This document shows, in pieces, positions 6,304-12,233 of a stretch of DNA of 16,386 nucleotides. Each line of letters opens with the position of its first letter. Position 1 is the stretch's first letter. Position numbers and translations under genes: made by a program. This DNA comes from CBFGWV01 sp965652545 (GTDB lineage Bacteria; Pseudomonadota; Gammaproteobacteria; Competibacterales; Competibacteraceae), in the NCBI GenBank assembly GCA_965652545.1, contig CBFGWV010000083.1, positions 1 to 16,386 of the forward strand, read 5' to 3'. The notes below the pieces were generated by a model. The model saw only the letters and a list, made by a program, of their open reading frames with translations, searched no databases and was not told where the DNA came from.

Positions 6304-7740
6304 TCACCTCTTGAGCTTGTCCTTGAGTAGCTCGTTGACCTGAGCCGGATTGGCCTTGCCCTGGGACCGCTTCATGATCTGGCCGACGAAGAAGCCCAGC
6401 AGTTTGTCCTGACCGGCCTGGTATTGTTCGACCTGTTTCGGGTTCTCGGCGATCACCGCCTCGACCCACGCCTCGATGGCCCCACTGTCGGTGACCTGCT
6501 TGAGCCCGCGACGTTCGATGACGGCGTCCGCATCGCCCTCGCCGGCCCACAGGCCGTCGAAGACGGTCTTGGCGATCTTGCCGGAGATGGTGCCGTCCTG
6601 GATACGCCGGATCAGCCCGGCCAGCAGCGCCGGCGACACGGGGCTGGCGGCCAGGGCCAGGCCGTCGCGGTTGAGTGCCGCGGACAACTCGCCGTTGACC
6701 CAGTTGGCGCACAGCTTCGGCTCGCCGCCCACGGCGCGCACCAGTGCCTCGAAATAGTCCGCCGTCTCGCGCTCGCCGGTGAGGCTGGCGGCGTCGTAGG
6801 CGGACAGGCCGTAGTCGGCCTCGAAGCGCGCGCGCTTGACCCAGGGCAGCTCCGGCAGGCTGGCGCGCACGGTGGCGATGAAATCCGGCTCGACCACCAC
6901 CGGCAGCAGATCGGGGTCGGGGAAGTAACGGTAGTCGTTGGCTTCCTCTTTACCCCGCATCGGGCGGGTTTCGTCCTTGTCGGGGTCGTACAGGCGGGTC
7001 TCCTGTACCACCTTGCCACCGCCTTCGATGAGGTCGATCTGGCGTTCGATCTCGTGCTCGATGGCCTTTTCGACGAAGCGGAAGGAGTTGATGTTTTTGA
7101 GCTCCGTCCGCGTGCCCAGGGTTTGCTGGCCCTTGGGGCGCACCGAGACGTTGGCGTCGCAGCGGAAGGAGCCCTCCTGCATGTTGCCGTCGCAGATACC
7201 CAAGTAGCGCACCAGCGAATGGATGGTGCGCATATAGGTGGCCGCCTCCTGGGCCGAGCGCATGTCCGGCTCGGAGACGATCTCCAGCAACGGCGTGCCG
7301 GCGCGGTTGAGGTCGATGCCGCTCATGCCGTGGAAGTCCTCGTGCAGGGACTTGCCGGCGTCTTCCTCCAGATGCGCGCGGGTGATGCCCACGGTCTTGC
7401 GCTGGCCGTCGGGGAGCTCCAGCTCGATATGCCCGCGCCCGACCACCGGCAGCTCGTATTGGCTGATCTGGTAGCCCTTGGGCAGGTCGGGGTAGAAGTA
7501 ATTCTTGCGTGCGAACACCGACTGCCTGCTGACCTCGGCCTCCACCGCCAGGCCGAACATCACCGCCATGCGCACCGCTTCGCGGTTGAGCACCGGCAAT
7601 ACACCCGGCAGGCCCAGGTCGATCAGCGAGGCCTGGCGGTTGGGCTCGGCGCCGTAGGCGGTGGCCGCGGCGGAGAAAATCTTCGACTTGGTGGCGAGCT
7701 GGGCGTGTATCTCCAGCCCGATGACCGCTTCCCACTCCAT
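6304..7740 (-). CDS. gatB: Asp-tRNA(Asn)/Glu-tRNA(Gln) amidotransferase subunit B
   Basis: GatB is the kinase/transamidase subunit of GatCAB. It phosphorylates the side chain of misacylated Glu-tRNA(Gln) or Asp-tRNA(Asn) and replaces the phosphate with ammonia delivered from GatA. The 478 residues match the usual size. The cradle domain begins MEWEAVIGLEIHAQL with the conserved Glu-10 and His-12. It continues with SLIDLGLPGVLPVLN, ARKNYFYPDLPKGYQISQ and the HLEEDAGKS block. FRCDANVSVRPKG, RTELKNINSF and NDYRYFPDPDLLP are also present. The C-terminal ~150 residues form the helical and YqeY-like tRNA-binding tail, ending VNELLKDKLKR. The ATG at 7740 has GGGGA about six bases upstream and follows the gatA stop by 16 bp. 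The frame upstream to 7887 overlaps gatA and is not GatB-like. Confidence 0.96.
   Translation of the reverse strand: MEWEAVIGLEIHAQLATKSKIFSAAATAYGAEPNRQASLIDLGLPGVLPVLNREAVRMAVMFGLAVEAEVSRQSVFARKNYFYPDLPKGYQISQYELPVVGRGHIELELPDGQRKTVGITRAHLEEDAGKSLHEDFHGMSGIDLNRAGTPLLEIVSEPDMRSAQEAATYMRTIHSLVRYLGICDGNMQEGSFRCDANVSVRPKGQQTLGTRTELKNINSFRFVEKAIEHEIERQIDLIEGGGKVVQETRLYDPDKDETRPMRGKEEANDYRYFPDPDLLPVVVEPDFIATVRASLPELPWVKRARFEADYGLSAYDAASLTGERETADYFEALVRAVGGEPKLCANWVNGELSAALNRDGLALAASPVSPALLAGLIRRIQDGTISGKIAKTVFDGLWAGEGDADAVIERRGLKQVTDSGAIEAWVEAVIAENPKQVEQYQAGQDKLLGFFVGQIMKRSQGKANPAQVNELLKDKLKR
6307..6312 (-). promoter_or_regulatory. Ribosome binding site of hslO
   Basis: AAGAGG on the minus strand, at the very end of gatB, five bases before the GTG at 6301. 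It favours 6301 over the alternative GTG at 6307, for which this site would be too close. Confidence 0.5.
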
Positions 7741-7756
7741 GCGCTGTCCCCGTCGA

Positions 7757-9211
7757 TCAGGCGAAGGCCGCCGGCCGCCGCCGGTGCCAGTCGGTAAGCT
7801 GTTGATAGGCATGGCCGGCGGCCAGCACCTTATGCTCGGCGAACGCGTCGCCGATGAACTGCAGGCCCACCGGCATGCCCTCGGCAAAACCGGCCGGCAC
7901 CGACAGACCCGGCAGGCCGGCGAGGTTGACCGCCACGGTGTAGATGTCGGTCAGGTACATGGCCACCGGGTCGTCGGACTTCTCGCCGATCGGGAAAGCC
8001 ACCGTCGGGCTGGTCGGGCCGGCGATCACATCCACCGACTGGAAAGCCTCGCGGAACTCGTCACGCACCAGGCGGCGGATCTGCTGCGCCTTGCGGTAAT
8101 AGGCGTCGTAGTAGCCGGCCGACAAGGTGTACGTCCCGACCATGATGCGGCGCTTGACCTCGGCGCCGAAGCCTTCGGCACGGCTGCGGGTGTAGAGGTC
8201 GAGCAGATCGCGCGGCTGCTCGCAGCGATGGCCGAAGCGCACCCCGTCGTAGCGCGCAAGGTTGGACGAGGCCTCCGCCGGGGCCACCACGTAGTACGCC
8301 GGCACGGCCAGGTGGGTGTTGGGCAGGCTGATGTCGATGAGGTCCGCGCCGGCGGCCTCGAGCTTGGCCAGCGCCCGCTCGATAGTCTGGCGCACGGCGC
8401 CATCGAGCCCATCGCCGAAGTACTCGCGTGGCACGCCGATACGCAGACCTTTGACATCGCCGGTGAGCGCGGCGCGGTAATCGGGCACCGCGGCCTGGGC
8501 ACTGGTGGAGTCGCGCGGGTCGAAACCGGCCATGGCGCCGAGCATCAGCGCGCAGTCCTCGGCGCTGCGGGCGAACACGCCGGCCTGGTCGAGGCTGGAG
8601 GCGAAGGCCACCATGCCCCAGCGCGAAACCCGGCCGTAAGTGGGTTTGAGCCCGGTGATGCCGGTGTGCGAGGCCGGCTGGCGAACCGACCCACCGGTGT
8701 CGGTCCCCGTGGCAGCCGCCACCAGCCCGGCGGCCACGGCGGCGGCAGAGCCACCCGATGAGCCGCCCGGCACGCGGCTGAGGTCCCACGGGTTCTTTAC
8801 CGGGCCGTAATAGCTGTTCTCGTTGGACGAGCCCATGGCGAACTCATCCATGTTGGTCTTGCCCAGCATGACCGTGCCGGCAGCGGCCAGGCGCTCGACC
8901 ACGGTGGCGTCGTACGGTGCGATGAAGTTATCCAGCATCTTCGAGCCGCAACTGGTCTTGACGCCTTCGGTGCAGAAGAGGTCCTTGTGGGCGATCGGCA
9001 GCCCGGTCAGGGGACCGGCCTCGCCGGCGGCGCGGCGGGCATCGGCACGCTCGGCCTGCGCCAGGGCCTGCGTCGCGGTGACCGTGATGAAGCTGTTGAT
9101 CTGACCGTCCAGGCGTGCGATGCGATCAAGAAATGTCTGCGTCAGCTCACGGCTCGAGACATCGCCGCGGGCCAGCAGATCGGCAAGCTCGCTCAAGCTG
9201 AGTTCGTGCAT
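7757..9211 (-). CDS. gatA: Asp-tRNA(Asn)/Glu-tRNA(Gln) amidotransferase subunit A
   Basis: GatA is the amidase-signature glutaminase that releases ammonia for GatB. The 484-residue protein starts MHELSLSELADLLARGDVSS, the usual GatA opening. The catalytic triad is intact: Lys-76 (PIAHKD), the cis-Ser-151 (PGGSSGGS) and the nucleophile Ser-175 (TDTGGSVRQPAS). Their spacing equals that of the Staphylococcus aureus enzyme (Lys-79, Ser-154, Ser-178). KPTYGRVSRWGMVAFASSLD and the C-terminal LAGLPGLSVPAGF and GLQFIGDAFAE blocks are typical. A second in-frame ATG at 9226 would add five residues (MDCGR). Neither start has a good ribosome site, and 9211 is chosen by family alignment. gatC ends 29 bp upstream and gatB begins 16 bp downstream, so the three subunits are probably made together. 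Confidence 0.95.
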   Translation of the reverse strand: MHELSLSELADLLARGDVSSRELTQTFLDRIARLDGQINSFITVTATQALAQAERADARRAAGEAGPLTGLPIAHKDLFCTEGVKTSCGSKMLDNFIAPYDATVVERLAAAGTVMLGKTNMDEFAMGSSNENSYYGPVKNPWDLSRVPGGSSGGSAAAVAAGLVAAATGTDTGGSVRQPASHTGITGLKPTYGRVSRWGMVAFASSLDQAGVFARSAEDCALMLGAMAGFDPRDSTSAQAAVPDYRAALTGDVKGLRIGVPREYFGDGLDGAVRQTIERALAKLEAAGADLIDISLPNTHLAVPAYYVVAPAEASSNLARYDGVRFGHRCEQPRDLLDLYTRSRAEGFGAEVKRRIMVGTYTLSAGYYDAYYRKAQQIRRLVRDEFREAFQSVDVIAGPTSPTVAFPIGEKSDDPVAMYLTDIYTVAVNLAGLPGLSVPAGFAEGMPVGLQFIGDAFAEHKVLAAGHAYQQLTDWHRRRPAAFA

Positions 9212-9240
9212 GCGGCCACAATCCATGGGTAGCGTTTAGG

Positions 9241-9528
9241 TTATTCGAGGACTCTGGGGACCAGATAGAGCCCGTCCTCGACCGCCGGTGCCTGCGCCTG
9301 GACCCGCTCGCGTACGTCGGGCTCGGTGGCCTCGTCGTCACGCAATCGCTGGACCATGTCCAGCGGGTGGGCCAGCGGTTCGATGCCGGCGGTGTCGACG
9401 GCATTCATGCGCTCGACCAGCTCGAGGATGGCCGACAGCTCGCTGTCGTAGTGGCGTACCGCCTCCTCATCAATGGCAAGGCGCGCCAGATGTGCAATGT
9501 GTTTGACCGTATCGGGCCCGATAGCCAT
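9241..9528 (-). CDS. gatC: Asp-tRNA(Asn)/Glu-tRNA(Gln) amidotransferase subunit C
   Basis: GatC is the small subunit that wraps around and stabilises the GatA-GatB complex. The 95-residue sequence has the typical start VKHIAHLARLAIDEEAVRHY, then LSAILELVERMNAVDTAGIE, PLAHPLDM, LRDDEATE and the C-terminal EDGLYLVPRVLE. The last block is the strongly conserved xxxFxVPRVLE-type end. The ATG at 9528 has only a weak GAGAG upstream. It is the first gene of the minus-strand run, and its promoter must lie in the 129-bp gap shared with mreB. The presence of gatCAB implies that the organism uses the indirect route for Gln-tRNA and/or Asn-tRNA. Confidence 0.95.
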   Translation of the reverse strand: MAIGPDTVKHIAHLARLAIDEEAVRHYDSELSAILELVERMNAVDTAGIEPLAHPLDMVQRLRDDEATEPDVRERVQAQAPAVEDGLYLVPRVLE

Positions 9529-9657
9529 GACGCTCTCGTTTCGTGTCGGCGGATGGGTGAAGACAATCAGCCCGCCAAACTAGCATAATCGGTTGCTTGC
9601 CCCCAAGTTCGGCACCTTGCTAGCATGGGCCGCTTTGAGAAAGGGACCATCCCACCC
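9529..9657. other. Divergent intergenic region gatC / mreB
   Basis: This 129-bp gap must hold the start signals for both the gatC run and mreB. It contains an exact 7-bp direct repeat CTAGCAT at 9580-9586 and 9620-9626, with start points 40 bp apart. Both copies are near possible -10 boxes. I saw no convincing minus-strand promoter; TATGCT (9582-9587) is a possible -10 box without a good -35. There is no strong hairpin and no small open frame worth calling. Confidence 0.5.
9560..9589 (+). promoter_or_regulatory. Candidate sigma-70 promoter for mreB
   Basis: AAGACA (9560-9565, four of six bases of TTGACA) and CATAAT (9584-9589, five of six of TATAAT) are separated by 18 bp. Transcription would begin near 9596 and give a leader of about 60 bases. 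A second, weaker possibility is TTGCCC (9597-9602) with TAGCAT (9621-9626), also spaced 18 bp. These are judged by eye only. Confidence 0.35.
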
Positions 9658-10704
9658 ATGTTCAAGCGGCTTCGCGGTCTGTTCTCCAACGACCTTTCTA
9701 TCGACCTCGGCACCGCCAACACTCTGATTTACGTGCGCGGTGCGGGAATCGTTCTCAATGAACCGTCCGTCGTCGCCATCCATCAGGACTCCACCCGCGG
9801 CGGCCCTCGTACCATCGCGGCGGTCGGCACCGAAGCCAAGCGCATGCTCGGCCGCACCCCGGGCAACCTGACCACCATCCGGCCCATGAAGGACGGCGTG
9901 ATCGCCGACTTCGTGGTCACCGAGAAGATGCTCCAGCATTTCATCAAGAAGGTCCATGCACGGCGCTATTTCAACCCCAGCCCGCGCGTGCTGGTGTGCG
10001 TGCCCTGCGGCTCCACCCAGGTGGAGCGCCGCGCCATTCGTGAATCCGCCGTCGGCGCCGGAGCGCGCGAGACCTACCTGATCCCCGAGCCGATGGCCGC
10101 AGCCATCGGTGCCGGTATGCCGGTGGACGAAGCCCGCGGTTCCATGGTGCTGGATATCGGCGGCGGCACCTCTGAAGTCGCGGTCATCTCGCTCAACGGC
10201 ATTGTGTACTCCGCCTCGGTGCGTATCGGTGGCGACCGCTTCGACGATGCCATCATCAACTATGTCCGCCGCAACTACGGCGTGCTCATCGGCGAGCCCA
10301 CCGCCGAGCGCATCAAACAGGAAGTCGGCAGCGCCTACCCGGACAGTGAGGTCCGCGAGATCGAAATCCGCGGGCGCAATCTCGCCGAGGGCATCCCGCG
10401 CAGTTTCACCCTCAACAGCAACGAAATTCTCGAAGCCTTGCAGGAGCCGCTCTCGGGTATCGTCGGCGCAGTGAAGACCGCCCTGGAGGCCACCCCGCCG
10501 GAACTCGCCGCCGATGTCGCCGACCGTGGCATCGTCCTGACCGGCGGCGGCGCGCTGCTTCGCAACATTGATCGCTTGATCATGGAGGAAACGGGGCTTA
10601 ACGTTGTCGTCGCCGATGACCCGCTCACCTGTGTGGCGCGCGGCGGCGGCCGGGTGCTGGAGCTGATCGACGAGCACGGTACCGACGCATTCTCCATTGA
10701 GTGA
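9658..10704 (+). CDS. mreB: Rod shape-determining actin homologue MreB
   Basis: MreB is the bacterial actin that forms membrane-bound antiparallel filaments and directs lateral wall synthesis with MreC, MreD, RodZ, PBP2 and RodA. The 348 residues compare with 347 in E. coli. The start MFKRLRGLFSN is a short amphipathic helix used for membrane binding. The actin-fold motifs are complete: phosphate-1 DLGTANT (16-22), IRPMKDGVIADF, the phosphate-2 motif LDIGGGTSEVAV (from Asp-166 at the aspartate), and the adenosine loop GIVLTGGGALLRNID. The ATG at 9658 is chosen over the in-frame ATG at 9625 because family members begin at MFKR or MFKK; the ten or so extra residues would spoil the amphipathic start. 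AAGGGA lies about 12 bases upstream. The 151-bp gap to mreC is unusually long for this cluster. Confidence 0.97.
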   Translation: MFKRLRGLFSNDLSIDLGTANTLIYVRGAGIVLNEPSVVAIHQDSTRGGPRTIAAVGTEAKRMLGRTPGNLTTIRPMKDGVIADFVVTEKMLQHFIKKVHARRYFNPSPRVLVCVPCGSTQVERRAIRESAVGAGARETYLIPEPMAAAIGAGMPVDEARGSMVLDIGGGTSEVAVISLNGIVYSASVRIGGDRFDDAIINYVRRNYGVLIGEPTAERIKQEVGSAYPDSEVREIEIRGRNLAEGIPRSFTLNSNEILEALQEPLSGIVGAVKTALEATPPELAADVADRGIVLTGGGALLRNIDRLIMEETGLNVVVADDPLTCVARGGGRVLELIDEHGTDAFSIE

Positions 10705-10727
10705 CGGGCCGTGAGGGCGCGCTGAGC

Positions 10728-10761
10728 TGTAGGATGGGTTGAGCGTAAGCGGATACCCATC
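10728..10761 (+). repeat. Hairpin-forming intergenic element (GATGGGT/ACCCATC)
   Basis: The arms GATGGGT (10733-10739) and ACCCATC (10755-10761) are exact inverted repeats flanking a 15-base loop, preceded by TGTAG. The layout TGTAGGATGGGTTGAGCG...ACCCATC resembles a palindromic intergenic element that I recall as widely scattered in gammaproteobacterial genomes; that identification is from memory. No T-tract follows, so it is not a canonical Rho-independent terminator. In the mreB transcript it could act as a 3'-end stabiliser or a partial attenuator that lowers mreC relative to mreB. Confidence 0.55.
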
Positions 10762-10840
10762 GTGCGCGGTGCGGTCGCCTTACCGGCGCTCGTGGACGGC
10801 GTGCTCGGTCTTGAGTGTTGCCGCATTTTGCGAACCATGA

Positions 10841-10846
10841 GAGGGA
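10841..10846 (+). promoter_or_regulatory. Ribosome binding site supporting TTG start of mreC
   Basis: GAGGGA ends nine bases before the TTG at 10856. An in-frame stop (TGA 10838-10840) lies just upstream, so no earlier start is possible, and the family N-terminus requires this one. Confidence 0.6.
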
Positions 10847-10855
10847 TCACCCTGG

Positions 10856-11746
10856 TTGTTCCGACTCTCCCCTAACGACGCCAAGCCCCTGTTCGCCCCC
10901 GAGACGGCGGCGAACCTCCGCATCATCGCGTTCGGCCTGGCATCGATCATCCTCATGACCCTGGATCAGCGATTCAGCCAGCTCGACGGCCTGCGCAATG
11001 CCCTGGCCACGGTTGTCTATCCGCTGCAATACGTCATTCAGCTGCCGATCCATGGCTGGGATTCGGTTTCCGAGCATCTCGCCAGTCGGCAGGCACTGTT
11101 GTCCGAGAACCAGCGCCTGAAGCAGAAACAAATGCTGCTCAATGCGCAAATGCAGCGTATGGCCTCCCTGGAGGCTGAGAACCGGCGCCTTCGCCTGCTG
11201 CTGGAGTCGTCGGCCACGCTGGACGAGCAGGTGTTGATCGCTGAACTGCTGACGGTCGACTTCGACCCCTACCGGCACCAGATCCTGCTCAACCGCGGCA
11301 CGCGCGATGGTGTCGGCCGCGGCCAGCCGCTGGTGGACGAGCAAGGCGTCGTCGGGCAGATCGTGCATGCCAGCACCTTCGGCGCCAGCGCCATTCTGAT
11401 CACCGACCCCAATCACGCGCTGCCGGTTCAGGTCAACCGCAACGGCTTGCGCACGCTGGCGGTGGGCACCGGCAGCTTCAACGAGCTGGACCTGCCGCAC
11501 ATACCCAACAACGATGACATCCGTGTCGGCGACCTGCTGATCACCTCCGGGCTGGGCGGTCGGTTCCCACGCGGTTACCCCGTGGCCGAGGTCACCGCAG
11601 TAGAGTTCGACCCGAGCCGACCCTTTGCCCGCGTGACCGCTGAACCAACCAGCCAGTTGGATCGGATCCGCGAAGTTCTGGTGATCACCAGCCCGCCCAC
11701 ACCGGTTACCGACAGCACCCGCGTCGGCCCCTTCAAAGCGCCATGA
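10856..11746 (+). CDS. mreC: Rod shape-determining protein MreC
   Basis: MreC is a bitopic inner-membrane protein whose periplasmic part dimerises and activates PBP2. The 296-residue protein has a short cytoplasmic start, one membrane helix (about 21-37, IIAFGLASIILMTLDQR), and a coiled coil rich in Glu, Gln and Leu (about 66-118). A beta-rich periplasmic domain with the typical phrases ILLNRGTRDGVGRGQPLVDE, GVVGQIV, ILITDPNHALPVQ, DIRVGDLLITSGLGGRFPRG and VAEV follows. The start is TTG at 10856, forced by an in-frame stop just upstream and supported by GAGGGA. The product ends in a Pro/Thr/Arg-rich tail (TPVTDSTRVGPFKAP). Its stop overlaps the mreD start by 4 bp. Confidence 0.96.
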   Translation: MFRLSPNDAKPLFAPETAANLRIIAFGLASIILMTLDQRFSQLDGLRNALATVVYPLQYVIQLPIHGWDSVSEHLASRQALLSENQRLKQKQMLLNAQMQRMASLEAENRRLRLLLESSATLDEQVLIAELLTVDFDPYRHQILLNRGTRDGVGRGQPLVDEQGVVGQIVHASTFGASAILITDPNHALPVQVNRNGLRTLAVGTGSFNELDLPHIPNNDDIRVGDLLITSGLGGRFPRGYPVAEVTAVEFDPSRPFARVTAEPTSQLDRIREVLVITSPPTPVTDSTRVGPFKAP

Positions 11747-12231
11747 CCAACGCCCCCCCTCGCGGCGGTTGGGTCATTTGGCTGACCTTCCTCATGGCCT
11801 TCGCCCTGGACATCCTGCCGATGCCGGAGGTCGTGGACCGCATCCGCCCCGATTGGCTGGCGCTGGTAACCATCTACTGGTGCATGGCCCTGCCCCACCG
11901 GGTCAATATCGGTACCGCCTGGACACTCGGGCTGTTGCAGGATGCCGCGCGCGGCGCTCTGCTGGGCCAGCACGCACTGGGTTTGGCGGTGGTGGCATTC
12001 CTGGCCGTGCGCACCCACCGCCGGATACGCGTCTTCCCGCTCTGGCAGCAAGCGCTTTCGGTGTTGATGTTCATGATCATCCAACAGTTGATCGTGTTCT
12101 GGATCAGCGGCATGGCCGGTTACCCACCCGACGACTGGTGGTATTTGGCGCCAGCGCTCGGCAGCATGCTGATCTGGCCCTGGGTGTTCATTCTCCTGCG
12201 GGACCTGCGCCGCTTCTTCGTGGTGAATTAG
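11743..12231 (+). CDS. mreD: Rod shape-determining protein MreD
   Basis: MreD is a small polytopic inner-membrane partner of MreC, MreB and the RodA-PBP2 synthase. The 162-residue protein has about five hydrophobic segments. It has the family blocks RPDWLALVTIYWCMALPHRV and GLLQDAARGALLGQHALGL, whose PDWL and LLGQ-like motifs are diagnostic. The ATG at 11743 overlaps the mreC stop (ATGA, 11743-11746), so translation is coupled. The stop TAG (12229-12231) lies two bases before the mrdA start. MreC, MreD, PBP2 and RodA are therefore produced from essentially continuous coding sequence. Confidence 0.95.
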   Translation: MTNAPPRGGWVIWLTFLMAFALDILPMPEVVDRIRPDWLALVTIYWCMALPHRVNIGTAWTLGLLQDAARGALLGQHALGLAVVAFLAVRTHRRIRVFPLWQQALSVLMFMIIQQLIVFWISGMAGYPPDDWWYLAPALGSMLIWPWVFILLRDLRRFFVVN

Positions 12232-12233
12232 CA

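Larger units (their letters stand above)
10705..10855 (+). other. mreB-mreC intergenic spacer
   Basis: A 151-bp gap inside an otherwise overlapping gene cluster. It holds the hairpin element at 10733-10761 and the mreC ribosome site. Between them I see no good open frame and no convincing sigma-70 promoter. TTGAGT at 10811-10816 resembles a -35 box but has no -10 partner at the right distance. Confidence 0.5.

Noticed and set aside
6424..7797. 457-codon open frame on the plus strand opposite gatB
   Set aside because: Antisense shadow of gatB. Its composition is biased (His, Gly, Val, Asp), with no motifs or ribosome site; gatB is certain.
9580..10677. 365-codon minus-strand open frame opposite mreB
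   Set aside because: Antisense shadow of mreB. It covers the whole mreB coding region and part of its promoter, and the translation resembles no family.
10728..10761. Rho-independent terminator after mreB
   Set aside because: The stem is only 7 bp with a 15-base loop, and no run of T follows, so it does not meet the usual pattern. It is kept as a hairpin element instead.
11769..12233. N-terminal extension of mrdA through mreD
   Set aside because: The frame is open only because no stop occurs by chance. The sequence there encodes MreD in another frame, and PBP2 aligns from the ATG at 12234.
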